Positions 45,714 through 55,017 of a stretch of DNA of 64,000 nt are shown piece by piece. The notes under the pieces are model-generated. The model saw nothing but the letters and a program-made list of their open reading frames with translations. It did not search any database and had not been told where the DNA came from. Each line of letters begins with the position of its first letter. The first letter of the stretch is position 1. The DNA comes from Natranaerofaba carboxydovora (GTDB lineage Bacteria; Bacillota; Natranaerobiia; Natranaerobiales; Natranaerofabaceae): contig NZ_CP054394.1 of NCBI RefSeq assembly GCF_022539405.1, positions 2,054,501 to 2,118,500 of the forward strand. The letters run 5' to 3'. Made by a program: the position numbers and the translations under genes.

Positions 45714-47078
45714 TCACTCATTGTTTTTACTTTGCTTACTAACTACAAATTCTTCTTCTCCACCAGACCATTCGATTGAAAATTCTACCTCTTCTTTTCC
45801 TATTGGTTCTCTTATCCGCGCTCTACTTGAGTAAGTTTTATCTTCATCTAAGACACCTTCTTCACTTTCCCTGCTTGAGCCTCCTGTCGAAATTGAGCCT
45901 TCGGTATCAAATAATTCTCTTAGATAATAAGAATAATCAAGCTCAGTTATCTCTGAGGGATTATCACCCAAATATTCAACTTCCACATCATAGTAACCAA
46001 AGAATTCTAAATGTTCTTCACCATCATCATCCATCCACTCATAGTCGTAAAATTCGAACTCAAACTCTACATCCCAGTAATCACCCTGACCTCGATAAAC
46101 GACTTCATTTATATCGTGCAATTCGTAAAATAAAGTATCCATAAATATATCAGTAGCTTCTCTTGTCTTTTCAGGGTGTTCATTTGGATCAACCACATAA
46201 TATGCTAAAACTATATTATTCGAACTTCCAAGCATTGTGTTATCATCACGTATCTCAGAAAAATAGTCCATATCAGACATAACAACTCGATAGTCCATAG
46301 GAAAGTATTCTTTACGCTCATAAACGCTGTCAAATTGATAGATAAAAAAAGGGTCATTTTGTTCTCCTGCTTTATAAGATTTTGGTGATATAGGTAAATC
46401 TATGTCTAGCGGGCATTCCAGGCTTTCTTTTTCATCTAGGTTTAACCCTTTTTCTTCAAAAACATTTTCTACATGTTTGTACGTAAGTGATTGTTCATCA
46501 ATAGCTTTTTCTAGATTATCATCATATTTCAACGGCAATTCTTGAATTTTTGTGTTATTATCCTCTGTACATCCATTAGCAGTTATTTTTATAGATCGAA
46601 CTCCTACACTACTTTCTAATCTCTCTATTTCATCACTTTTTTCTTGTAAAGTTGTAGTCTTAGCTCTTACCTCAAAATCCCCTGATTTGTTTAACTTCAT
46701 GGTTTCCTTTACTTCTAATTTATCTCCAGGGTTCAGTAATTTTATTTGGGATAATGGAAGTTCAGTTGTAAATGCCTTCTTACCTTCAATAATCTGACTA
46801 TCCTCATCCAATATTGCAAAACGAATTATTGGTTTATCATGCTTTAATTTTATTTCATCTTCTCCTATATACTCTAGAGTGCCTTTTAAGCTAAATTCTT
46901 TTCCAGTTTTAATTTGTTCTGGCCCTTCGACAAATAGATAAAAGTTATCTGTTTTTACTCCACTTCTAAAATCGGATTCTTTTGCAGCTTGCTCATCATT
47001 ATTACACCCAACCAAAAAAATTAATCCAATTAATAGAACTATTAAAACAACTGATTTAAAATAGCTATCAGATTTCAA
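45714..47078 (-). CDS. Two-domain lipoprotein
   Basis: 454 residues, TTG start, lipobox IFLVGC. The N-terminal domain (residues 40-165, FYLFVEGPEQIKTGKEFSLK) is related to the 41760 lipoprotein. The C-terminal part is acidic and rich in Tyr and Asp (YDYEWMDDDGEEH). An alternative-sigma-type promoter lies about 195 bases upstream. Function unknown. Confidence 0.7.
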   Translation of the reverse strand: MKSDSYFKSVVLIVLLIGLIFLVGCNNDEQAAKESDFRSGVKTDNFYLFVEGPEQIKTGKEFSLKGTLEYIGEDEIKLKHDKPIIRFAILDEDSQIIEGKKAFTTELPLSQIKLLNPGDKLEVKETMKLNKSGDFEVRAKTTTLQEKSDEIERLESSVGVRSIKITANGCTEDNNTKIQELPLKYDDNLEKAIDEQSLTYKHVENVFEEKGLNLDEKESLECPLDIDLPISPKSYKAGEQNDPFFIYQFDSVYERKEYFPMDYRVVMSDMDYFSEIRDDNTMLGSSNNIVLAYYVVDPNEHPEKTREATDIFMDTLFYELHDINEVVYRGQGDYWDVEFEFEFYDYEWMDDDGEEHLEFFGYYDVEVEYLGDNPSEITELDYSYYLRELFDTEGSISTGGSSRESEEGVLDEDKTYSSRARIREPIGKEEVEFSIEWSGGEEEFVVSKQSKNNE

Positions 47079-47271
47079 TATTTCACACCACTTTCTTAAG
47101 TTTATCTTAACAAAGGCTATGACTTATTCTTTTTCTAAATATAATTTATTATATAATTTGTCTAAAACATCTAAAGCTGGACTTAATGAATAAGAACATA
47201 GCTACAGGTATTAAGTTATAAAAATAAGTAGAACTTTCGTTTACAATCAACTATGTTTACCCTTCTACCAA

Positions 47272-47300
47272 TATAACTTTTTAAACATTAAAATGTTGCA
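47272..47300 (-). promoter_or_regulatory. TGCAAC-N17-GTTATA promoter-like element, copy 1
   Basis: TGCAAC (47295-47300), 17 bp, GTTATA (47272-47277), then conserved TTGGTAGAAGG. Nearly identical at 49707 and 56158. The gap 47079-47379 holds this element and the terminator at 47320. Confidence 0.65.
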
Positions 47301-47319
47301 CCAAATATAAATTTTCATT

Positions 47320-47364
47320 AAAAAAATCAAGGGGTACTCCCTCAAAATAGCTGCCCCTTGATTT
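47320..47364 (-). terminator. Terminator of the beta-helix lipoprotein gene
   Basis: An 11-bp stem AAATCAAGGGG/CCCCTTGATTT followed by T6 on the minus strand. Confidence 0.85.
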
Positions 47365-47379
47365 TTCGTGACAATGGTT

Positions 47380-48543
47380 TTATTCCTCATATACATTATC
47401 GGGTTCATTGTCATCGATGGTATTTGTTTCGAGAATTACTTCAGAATCTTGGACATATATTCCTCCTCCATCAAACCCTGCTCCAGCTTTATTATTATTT
47501 ATTACATTATCTTCTAAGCTAATATTTGATTGACCATATACATAAATTCCTCCGCCTCTTCGTTTGGAACTATTTTCATTAAGATTATTATTTTTTAGAG
47601 TCACGTTAGAACCGCTAACTGCTAGCGCTCCCCCATCATGTTCAGCAGTATTCTCATCGATTGTATTCTCATTTATCAAAGCATCAGAAGATGCAACCAG
47701 AACTCCTCCACCTTTATAATCAGAGCTATTTTTGTATATATCATTATTTTCTAATTCTATATCAGAGTTTGTCACAGTGACTCCTCCACCACCGAGCCTT
47801 GTTGCATTTATACTATTCTCGTTGATATTGTTATTCTTAATAACGGCATTAGAATCACTTACACTAATACCACCAGCCCATTCTTCTGCACTATTTTCTT
47901 CAATAATATTGTTATCTACAAATACTTCAGATCCCACACCAGCAGAAATAGCTCCACCTACATCATCGGCCTGATTATTACTAATCATATTGTCCTTAAT
48001 ATCTACCTGTGAATCGCCTACATATATACCCGCACCAAATTGGCTACTGTTTTCACTAATGATATTATTACTTATAGTAGGAGATGCACCATCATATACA
48101 AATATACCTCCTCCGGCAATTATCTCACTACCTACAGGTTCTATTGTCTCACCACTTCCTTCTTTAATGGTGAAACCCTTAATAACAGCTTCTTGCTCTT
48201 GATTTTGAAAAGCCACTACCGCTCCATTTCCGCTACCATCAATAATTGTATCTTTTACAATTTCATCATCATAAGGGTTAGTACTTCTAAGTTTAATGTC
48301 TTTTCCTCCAAAGTCTATATTCTCTTCATATGTCCCAGGTTCTACTTCTATTACATCGTTATTGTCAGCTGAGTCAATAGCATCTTGGATGCTTTCATAG
48401 TCACCTGGAACTACTATATCAGCCCCGGCTAACTCTACCTCTTCTTTCTTGTCATCAACCTCTGCACTACATCCTACGAAAATTAATATCCCGGTCAAAA
48501 GTAACATTGACACCATAACAAGTGATAATATATTTTTTCTAAT
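47380..48543 (-). CDS. Right-handed beta-helix lipoprotein, probable ATT start
   Basis: 387 residues. GAGGAGGG touches the ATG at 48549 (no spacing) but is six bases from the in-frame ATT at 48543, which gives MRKNILSLVMVSMLLL and the lipobox FVGC. The body is a parallel beta-helix: DYESIQDAIDSADNNDVIEV then about ten coils such as NNIIEENSAEEWAGGI, as in pectate-lyase-like and NosD/Disaggregatase proteins. It probably binds or cleaves polysaccharide at the surface. Confidence 0.78.
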   Translation of the reverse strand: MRKNILSLVMVSMLLLTGILIFVGCSAEVDDKKEEVELAGADIVVPGDYESIQDAIDSADNNDVIEVEPGTYEENIDFGGKDIKLRSTNPYDDEIVKDTIIDGSGNGAVVAFQNQEQEAVIKGFTIKEGSGETIEPVGSEIIAGGGIFVYDGASPTISNNIISENSSQFGAGIYVGDSQVDIKDNMISNNQADDVGGAISAGVGSEVFVDNNIIEENSAEEWAGGISVSDSNAVIKNNNINENSINATRLGGGGVTVTNSDIELENNDIYKNSSDYKGGGVLVASSDALINENTIDENTAEHDGGALAVSGSNVTLKNNNLNENSSKRRGGGIYVYGQSNISLEDNVINNNKAGAGFDGGGIYVQDSEVILETNTIDDNEPDNVYEE

Positions 48544-48720
48544 TAACATCCCTCCTCGTCACTCCTCATTATTAATTTTAATAATAAACCTTTGGTTCTA
48601 CCAGTAATAAATATACGAACCCAATAAAAAAAAGTACAATTCCCATTATAAATCCACTCAAACTCACCAACAATATTTACCTTCCTTTTCAAAAAAATTG
48701 AACCAAATACTAAGCTTCTA

Positions 48721-49620
48721 CTATTCCATTTTCCCTCTAAATTTTTTCCACAAATATAAGTTTGAAATTATAAGTGCGACGATTACAATACCGAAAATTT
48801 TGTTTAAATAGTGCTGATTATGAAATTGATCAATTTTTTCAAATTTCACCCCATCAGGTATATCATAAGATAAGTTAAGACCAACCCTTGTTATTTCATC
48901 CATAAATTCCTCATCAAAATCTTCATCATCAACCCTAGCAGTCCAGCTAATTGATGGTAGTCTTCCTTCACTTTCATCAGGATGAAGAGTAGTTACATCT
49001 TTTAGTTTCCTGCGTTTGTTTTCTTTAGACTCTTTATGTCTATACAGAATTATCTCTGTTTCCCCCATATTGACAGCTGTCTGGCTGAAGCTAATAAAAA
49101 TACCGATTCTTTTTAAAGGCAGGGAATTATAATCATTAATTCTATCAAAGACATCTGCCATGAAGATAAAGTTTTCCCCGTATCTTCCTCCCCGTCTATT
49201 GAGAAAATTCCTGTATTCTTTTTTTAAGGTTACTGACTCATCTATCTCACTGCTTTCTCCTGTTATCTTCAAGCCTTCACTACCCTCATTATCTACCTTT
49301 TCTATATCTAATCCCTCAGATACATTATTTACATCTTCCATTTCAAAATCTTCTAATCTATCATTTATTTCCATCTCCTCATTCGAAGGATTAAAGTAAT
49401 GCCTGGTAATCAAAATATAAAACCTGCCGTCCCTGTCGCCATATCCTCTAACAGTTATTGTCATATACGGTTCTTCTGACAAAAATTTATATTGGTCCTT
49501 GGATTCCTCTTGAGAATGGGGGCTTCTGGCTGCAGTTTTGGAAAAATTAACGTTTAATATCAGAAAAAATATTAGAATAAAAATTGTAACTTTATCTATT
49601 CTGTTAGTGTTACTAACCAT
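48721..49620 (-). CDS. Exported membrane protein of unknown function
   Basis: 299 residues. An N-terminal signal/membrane segment, a beta-rich exported domain with YMTITVRGYGDRDGRFYILI, and a C-terminal membrane anchor followed by basic residues. AGAGGG precedes ATT and ATG side by side, so either may start it. A TGCAAC-N17-GTTATA element lies 87 bases upstream. No family recognised. Confidence 0.6.
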   Translation of the reverse strand: MVSNTNRIDKVTIFILIFFLILNVNFSKTAARSPHSQEESKDQYKFLSEEPYMTITVRGYGDRDGRFYILITRHYFNPSNEEMEINDRLEDFEMEDVNNVSEGLDIEKVDNEGSEGLKITGESSEIDESVTLKKEYRNFLNRRGGRYGENFIFMADVFDRINDYNSLPLKRIGIFISFSQTAVNMGETEIILYRHKESKENKRRKLKDVTTLHPDESEGRLPSISWTARVDDEDFDEEFMDEITRVGLNLSYDIPDGVKFEKIDQFHNQHYLNKIFGIVIVALIISNLYLWKKFRGKME

Positions 49621-49706
49621 AATTATTTACCCTCTTTCTGCTGAAATTTAGCTGATATTTTTCCACCAAAATACTCACTAAAACTTTTTAAAAACCCTTC
49701 TACCAA

Positions 49707-49735
49707 TATAACTTTTTAAACATAAAAATGTTGCA
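49707..49735 (-). promoter_or_regulatory. TGCAAC-N17-GTTATA promoter-like element, copy 2
   Basis: TGCAAC (49730-49735), 17 bp, GTTATA (49707-49712), followed by TTGGTAGAAGG as in the other two copies. Faces the gene at 48721-49620. Confidence 0.65.
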
Positions 49736-49751
49736 TCAAAACTAAAATTTT

Positions 49752-49781
49752 TTATAAAAAAATGGAGGGGCATCCCCCCTC
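49752..49781 (-). terminator. Terminator of the 49853 gene
   Basis: GAGGGG/CCCCTC hairpin followed by T7 on the minus strand, directly upstream of promoter copy 2. Confidence 0.7.
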
Positions 49782-49852
49782 AGCCTGTAGTTTCGTCTGG
49801 ATTAACCCACCCAACCTTGTTGCTAGGATAAAGGTGTTAATTTATGGCTTTC

Positions 49853-50374
49853 TTAACCTAAATAATTTAAACTAGCTTTTAATAAAATTAAAGAATCAAT
49901 AAATAGAGCCAGATAATAAACCATAGATAGAATTGAAATGACAAAGGAAAATGTACCACCTACACCAGACTCTATCAAAAGATAAGTTGAAAAAAACAGT
50001 AGGCCTAATGAAGATAACATAACTACAAGAAAAGTATCTTTTTTATCTTGATCAATTAATATCTGCTTCCGCTTTTCAAGTGTTAGTTTTTCTGTGCTTT
50101 TTGGGCTTTTTAAAACTAGTAGTCTATTAACTATTATCCCTAGAGTAATCCCAACAAAAAAAGCAGATGTAATATTCAGTCCAAATACATATGGCTCCCT
50201 TGTACCAAGTTGTAGGATTAAAAGTACTGATAAAACACCCATATATATTTTTTTAAACTCTTGAAGTGTATATTTTTTGCTCTCATCTACTATAAAACCG
50301 CTACCTAAGATACCAAAGGGAAAAAACAAATATCCTGTATTTACTTTTTTAAAATAAGTCCACAAACCTAGCAT
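49853..50374 (-). CDS. Membrane protein of unknown function
   Basis: 173 residues from the ATG at 50374, seven bases after GAGGAG. Four to five hydrophobic segments with a basic loop (KSTEKLTLEKRKQI) in the middle. No family recognised. Confidence 0.6.
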   Translation of the reverse strand: MLGLWTYFKKVNTGYLFFPFGILGSGFIVDESKKYTLQEFKKIYMGVLSVLLILQLGTREPYVFGLNITSAFFVGITLGIIVNRLLVLKSPKSTEKLTLEKRKQILIDQDKKDTFLVVMLSSLGLLFFSTYLLIESGVGGTFSFVISILSMVYYLALFIDSLILLKASLNYLG

Positions 50375-50430
50375 ATCAGCTCTCCTCACAATTTCACCAG
50401 TAATATAAAAGTAGTGAAAAATAAAATTAT

Positions 50431-50606
50431 TTATTTGCTTTCTCTATTTCTCCTATTTTAATTCCAACAACTGCAGCAGCTGACTGTGAAGTTTGCATAC
50501 GGCTAATTGCCTGGATTCGGTTTCTCATCCTGCCATTTTACTCCATTATTTCTCAGATAAGAATATACTTCGTCGACTTCTTCAATTACAGTTTAGCAAA
50601 CGAATG
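50431..50606 (-). pseudogene. Decayed DUF2007-like gene
   Basis: Two short frames on the minus strand, IEEVDEVYSYLRNNGVKWQ and MQTSQSAAAVVGIKIGEIEK, together resemble the soluble domain of the gene at 26774 but need a frame change and lack a start. No intact gene exists between 50375 and 50626. Confidence 0.4.
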
Positions 50607-50626
50607 TAAGATAACTCAAAGGTAGC

Positions 50627-50986
50627 ATTAAAATTTTTGGAAGCTTACTGAACGCTATTCAAGGATTATTTAGTAGTATTTTGTTAGGAACCACGACTTT
50701 TTATCTGAGGAGCATATTATCTACTATTACTAATAACAATCCATTTTGTCCTAAAAACGTTTTAAGATTTAGAATAATTGGATATGCAATATTAGCATTT
50801 TCAGCATTAGACTTTCTGTTTAATATACAAGATTTTACGGGCACCATGTTGCTGGCTTTTATACCGTATTTTACTATAAAACTTTCGACCCTGATCTTTT
50901 TACTACTAGGACTATTGGCTTTGACTTTAGCAGAAATTTTTAACTTAGGCTTCAAAATTAAAAAAGAAAATGAACTAACGATTTAA
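50627..50986 (+). CDS. DUF2975 membrane protein, 5' end uncertain
   Basis: The conserved DUF2975 core is present: FYLRSILSTITNNNPFCPKN, RFRIIGYAILA, FIPYFTIKLSTLIFLLLGL and a terminal ENELTI. The first canonical start (TTG, 50681) would drop the first membrane segment; the frame stays open to an ATT at 50627 with AAAGG four bases upstream (119 aa). Even so it is shorter than the usual 150-160 residues, so the N-terminus may be truncated. Followed by its usual HTH partner. Confidence 0.65.
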   Translation: MKIFGSLLNAIQGLFSSILLGTTTFYLRSILSTITNNNPFCPKNVLRFRIIGYAILAFSALDFLFNIQDFTGTMLLAFIPYFTIKLSTLIFLLLGLLALTLAEIFNLGFKIKKENELTI

Positions 50987-51003
50987 AGTTTAGGTGGAAA
51001 GTA

Positions 51004-51216
51004 ATGAAAATAGTAGTTAACTTAGATGTTATGATGGCAAAAAGAAAAATCTCTCTTACTGAACTTGCTGAAAGAATTGGTATTACTAAGGCAAATTTAT
51101 CTATATTAAAAAATAATAAAGCTAAAGCCATTCGTTTTTCTACTTTAGAAGCAATATGTAGAGAATTAAATTGTCAACCAGGAGATATATTAGAATACCA
51201 AGATAACAACAACTAA
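51004..51216 (+). CDS. Cro/CI-type HTH regulator (YozG-like)
   Basis: 70 residues. KRKISLTELAERIGITKANL and STLEAICRELNCQPGDILEY are those of the small HTH regulators paired with DUF2975 membrane proteins. AGGTGG lies six bases before ATG, 17 bases after the DUF2975 stop, so the two form an operon. Its target and signal are unknown. Confidence 0.88.
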   Translation: MKIVVNLDVMMAKRKISLTELAERIGITKANLSILKNNKAKAIRFSTLEAICRELNCQPGDILEYQDNNN

Positions 51217-51941
51217 GGGTTTACAATTTTATTTTTATACACTTTTCTTATTTTCTTAAACAACAAAACAAGAAGTACTATAACAACAATATAAACACTA
51301 AATACCCCAAACCTTATATTTGCTGTATAATGAAAATTAATTTCATTTCTTCTTTCATAAGGATCAATATACCAAACTAAATTACCATCAGATATTTTAT
51401 CTGCATTATGACTTCTTAACACTCCAGGTGTATCAACTATTACTTTTAAATCAATATTATTACTATATTTTTCTAGGTCCTGTAAATCCAAGTATCCGTC
51501 CAACATGTTATCAGATATTCCAAAGTTGTATTGCATATTTATATCATTATGATGGAATGTTCTATGACTTCTTGCACCTGAAAGTATTGAACCCGATTCC
51601 TGTACACCAAACAAATGTCCAAAGTGAACATCATTAAAGGATTTATTATTAATACTTTCTAATAAGAATATATAATACTGGTCATCTTCAGTTAAATTGT
51701 ATATATAACCTTCATCTTGTGCATTTTCTAGGTTTCTATAAAAATTATTTTTAATATATTCTCTGACCTCTTCTTTGTCTTTATCTATTTTGCTTTTATC
51801 TATTTTTACAGTTAATGTAATTTTGTTGCTATCGTCAGAATTTATTTGTACATGGTAGTTTGCATCTATAAAACCACTAGTTATTATAAATGTAAATAAT
51901 AAGAATAGAATGGATATACACTTTTTATAATTGAATTCCAC
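51213..51941 (-). CDS. Exported membrane protein of unknown function
   Basis: 242 residues, GTG start with GGAGG 11 bases upstream. Signal segment, beta-rich exported domain (TLTVKIDKSKIDKDKEEV) and C-terminal membrane anchor, the same plan as the 48721 protein. Its stop overlaps the convergent HTH gene by four bases. Confidence 0.6.
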   Translation of the reverse strand: MEFNYKKCISILFLLFTFIITSGFIDANYHVQINSDDSNKITLTVKIDKSKIDKDKEEVREYIKNNFYRNLENAQDEGYIYNLTEDDQYYIFLLESINNKSFNDVHFGHLFGVQESGSILSGARSHRTFHHNDINMQYNFGISDNMLDGYLDLQDLEKYSNNIDLKVIVDTPGVLRSHNADKISDGNLVWYIDPYERRNEINFHYTANIRFGVFSVYIVVIVLLVLLFKKIRKVYKNKIVNP

Positions 51942-52086
51942 TTATCCAGCTACCTCCCCAATGGTACTATGATATTCATTAATAATCAACTGTGCCGCAG
52001 TAATCAGACTATATGTATTAATATTCATTACAATGAATATCTATCAATTCATAAGTAGTATAAGTGCTTGAATCTTTCATATTTAA

Positions 52087-52374
52087 TCATTCTTTCATTA
52101 ATATAATAATCTCTTCTAATTGCTCACTGATTTTTTCCCACTCAACAATTACTTCTGTTTTCTCATCACCTAAACCATCAGGTAAAGTCTCACCTGTAAA
52201 ATCTAATTCCACAGGTTCCCCTTCCTCTAAGAAAGGTTTCCCCCCACCTCTGCCTCCTCCTCTTTTACCTATACCATCTTTATACGGATAATATAACATC
52301 AGATTAATAACTTCATCATGATTATCACCTGTATAATGTATTTTGTATGTCTTTACTTTTATCCGGTTGTGTAT
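52087..52374 (-). CDS. Unrecognised 95-residue protein with non-canonical start
   Basis: Coding-like sequence extends upstream of the first ATG (52299) to an ATA at 52374, six bases after AGAGG and directly after a TAG. It reads MHNRIKVKTYKIHYTGDNH. A Gly/Arg-rich stretch (GKRGGGRGGGKP) lies in the middle. No family recognised. ATA as start is an inference. Confidence 0.4.
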   Translation of the reverse strand: MHNRIKVKTYKIHYTGDNHDEVINLMLYYPYKDGIGKRGGGRGGGKPFLEEGEPVELDFTGETLPDGLGDEKTEVIVEWEKISEQLEEIIILMKE

Positions 52375-52383
52375 CTACATCCT

Positions 52384-52502
52384 CTAATTAGAATTTTTAC
52401 TTTTTGATAGATGGTTTTTTATTCCAGTTTTGACACCATATATCCCAATAGTTAAGCAAAGTAAACTAATCGGTAGATTTAAACGTCCCTCTAAATCATC
52501 AA
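52384..52502 (-). CDS. Small ORF with one membrane segment
   Basis: About 38 codons between the stop of the 52523 gene and the next frame, with LNLPISLLCLTIGIYGVK as a membrane segment. No canonical start or clear Shine-Dalgarno is visible, so it could be a fragment. Confidence 0.25.
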
Positions 52503-52522
52503 TATAGATAGGACATAGTTTT

Positions 52523-53152
52523 TCAGTTTAATCTTTCTTCAACTTCTTCTGCATGGGATGTTAAAGCAATTATTCTGTAATCTTCCAAAAGGTTTTTAAT
52601 TAAATTTTCATCTATATCATTTTGGGTTTCGATATCTGCATCATCTATAGTGTAAAATATTGATTTTATAGCTTGTAATTTCTCCTTCTTATCAGAAGAA
52701 ATTGAGAATTCTTCTTTTAGTAGGAATTCTTCATTTAAGTGAAGTAATTTTCGTCCTGAAGTATCTAATATAATTACAAAATCATTTTGGTTTACATTAA
52801 GATCAGGTTTACTGCTAATTAACTGAGTACCATCTGATATATTCCTGCTATTATGTAGACTAGAATTCCAGGCCTTTATCCTTTCTTCTAAATCATTATC
52901 GTCAGACATAAAGTCTTCAAGGTGATTAACAATGCTATCAGAACTGTTATTTATTTTTCGCATGCCACCTTTTTCGACTGTATCATAATGATCTCTCACT
53001 GACTCAGTGACAGTAGCGTTATAATTATTTAGTCCAATTAGAGCTATTATTATTAGAAGCAATAATATTTTATATTTTCTTTCTATAGATGATCTATAAT
53101 AAATAATTAAAATTGCTGATAACGCCAAAACAAATGAAAGAATACCTAAAAT
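52523..53152 (-). CDS. Membrane-anchored protein, ATT start
   Basis: 209 residues. GGGGTG with an in-frame TGA, then ATT codons at 53155 and 53152. From ATT the protein begins MLGILSFVLALSAILIIYYR, a full first membrane segment; the first canonical TTG (53128) loses half of it. A second segment (ILLLLIIIALIGL) and an exported charged domain follow. No family recognised. Confidence 0.6.
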   Translation of the reverse strand: MLGILSFVLALSAILIIYYRSSIERKYKILLLLIIIALIGLNNYNATVTESVRDHYDTVEKGGMRKINNSSDSIVNHLEDFMSDDNDLEERIKAWNSSLHNSRNISDGTQLISSKPDLNVNQNDFVIILDTSGRKLLHLNEEFLLKEEFSISSDKKEKLQAIKSIFYTIDDADIETQNDIDENLIKNLLEDYRIIALTSHAEEVEERLN

Positions 53153-53357
53153 AATAAATCACCCCAAATCTTTTCAAGGCTTTAATCAAAGGAAACAAAA
53201 CTTTTTACTATTCCACTGAACCAAATCACTTAACCTTCAAGCTTAGCAATAATACATTGTCGTTTTTCTCTATTAATCATTTCTTCTTCTGATACCAAAT
53301 CGGATGAGATTTACTGTTTATTATTTATACTTTCAAGCCATCTACAATTCCCCTTAC

Positions 53358-54260
53358 TTAAAAGTCTTCTTCCCCAAGAGCAATCTTGGTTTTGATAGTA
53401 CTTATTAAATCTTTATAAAGACTATAGATCACATATATCCCAAGAGTTCCAGCAGGAATATAGATAAAAATAGACAAAAACAATGACAGCCTTGCAATTC
53501 CCTGAGTAACTGCTCCTACTACAGCTATCATAAAAGCTACTTCTAGTAAAACTCTAGCTACTTTTAAAAAGTTTGTTTTAACAGTTATATAAGATCTCCT
53601 GATACCATCAATTACCCCGGTGTCATCTTCAACTATTGAAAATTCGTGAAAAACTAATAAAACAAATATAACTAAAAAAACTATAAATAAAATTGCCAGT
53701 ACTAGTAAAATACCTCCAGCTGCTGCAAAATGAGGAGGCGCACCGGCACTACTTCCAGGCAAAAACATGGAAATTACAAGTAAAATAGCTAGAAGTGCAA
53801 TGACAAAATAGAATATCTTAGTTAAAAATAATCTCACAAGAAAATAGCGAGCATTATTAATAAACCCTTGAAAACTTGCTTTGTTTCCCAAAAAGTCATC
53901 TTTTATCAAGCCCAAAAAACCCGCCTGAACAAAACTAATAATTATCCCCAAAATCAAAAGTGGCACAACTAAATACATCACATTTGTTAAAGTAAGCGTC
54001 TGAAATAGTTCTTCAAAAGCTAAATCGTTAGAAAGATTAAGATTTCCCAAAATTAATTCCTGAAGCCTGGGCAGTTCTACCTCTACCACTTCAGTTATAT
54101 TTGGAGGAATACCAGGTAAGGTAAAGTTTAAATTAAAACCCCCTACAAGGTTGAATCCCCCTATTAGAAAATAAAAATAAAGAATCAAATTATATGGTAA
54201 AGGTATTACTAAGATTTTTGGATTATTTTTGATCCTCTCCATCGAATTACCAAAAAACAC
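53358..54260 (-). CDS. Multi-pass membrane protein (DUF975-like)
   Basis: About 300 residues from a GTG at 54260 lying five bases after GGAGA; an ATG at 54287 precedes the ribosome site. Six membrane segments, with NARYFLVRLFLTKIFYFVI and VIDGIRRSYITVKTNFLK, resembling membrane proteins like the one at 59334. Function unknown. Confidence 0.65.
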   Translation of the reverse strand: MFFGNSMERIKNNPKILVIPLPYNLILYFYFLIGGFNLVGGFNLNFTLPGIPPNITEVVEVELPRLQELILGNLNLSNDLAFEELFQTLTLTNVMYLVVPLLILGIIISFVQAGFLGLIKDDFLGNKASFQGFINNARYFLVRLFLTKIFYFVIALLAILLVISMFLPGSSAGAPPHFAAAGGILLVLAILFIVFLVIFVLLVFHEFSIVEDDTGVIDGIRRSYITVKTNFLKVARVLLEVAFMIAVVGAVTQGIARLSLFLSIFIYIPAGTLGIYVIYSLYKDLISTIKTKIALGEEDF

Positions 54261-54384
54261 TATTCTCTCTCCTCTCCTCAAAGTCATTGTATTTAATTTC
54301 CTAGTTAATTAGTCGACTTTTTCTATTTTAAACATATCTTTATGAGCAAAATTGCTAATTTCATTTCTGTTAGGAGATGGGGCT

Positions 54385-54552
54385 TCATTCATTTCTATTT
54401 TTAATATCAATGTCTTCCTCCTTGGCTTCGGCCTTTCCCTTTTTTACAGCACTCTTTACTAAAAAATAACCTCCTATGACAACAACAGCTGCAATAACAA
54501 TTAAAATTATGGAAACAATAATTAGCTCAATCATTCCAAACCTACCTAACAT
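54385..54552 (-). CDS. Small single-pass membrane protein
   Basis: 55 residues. AAAGGAGG lies seven bases before ATG. MLGRFGMIELIIVSIILIV begins a membrane segment of about 25 residues, followed by a short basic then acidic tail. Not among canonical long ORFs but the ribosome site is perfect. Function unknown. Confidence 0.6.
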   Translation of the reverse strand: MLGRFGMIELIIVSIILIVIAAVVVIGGYFLVKSAVKKGKAEAKEEDIDIKNRNE

Positions 54553-54626
54553 CTAAATACCTCCTTTTAATAATAATAAAAATATCAACAGTGGCACTTC
54601 TATCGGAATATATACTAGTTGAATTG

Positions 54627-55017
54627 TTATTCATTATTTGATATAGCATGATCCGTAAACCATTTACATATTTGTTTATAACTTAAACTGCCTCTAGCTA
54701 CACTTAACATAAATGAAACAACTTCCTCCTGAGTAAATTCAATCTCATATCCATTTGCTGTAAAAATTGTTAATGCTACAACAAAAGCAGTTCTCTTATT
54801 TCCATCTAAAAAAGGGTGATTATTAGCAATCCCAAACAATAAAACAGCTACTTTCTCAAAGATTTCAGGATATAATTCCTGATCATCGAAAGTAGCTAAC
54901 GGTGAGGAAAGAGCACTTTCTAAGGCATTTTTATCTCTCAGTCCATAACTACCAACCAGTAGATTCAATAACACTTTTGTGAATCTCTAAAACCGTTTCT
55001 GATTCAACCCATTTCAT
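54627..55017 (-). pseudogene. doc: Doc/Fic-type toxin gene with a frameshift
   Basis: The active-site motif HPFLDGNKRTAF and LESALSSP...YPEIFEKVA mark a Doc toxin that modifies proteins with NMP or phosphate. The first 22 codons from ATG 55017 (MKWVESETVLEIHKSV) run into TAG because of one extra T near 54955 (ACTGGTTGGTAGT); removing it restores ESTGGSYGLRD. The antitoxin is intact. So the toxin is most likely inactive. Confidence 0.75.

Noticed and set aside
47324-47364. The long stem as part of a CRISPR-like or mobile repeat
   Set aside because: The three terminator stems next to the TGCAAC elements differ in sequence; only the promoter-like core is conserved.
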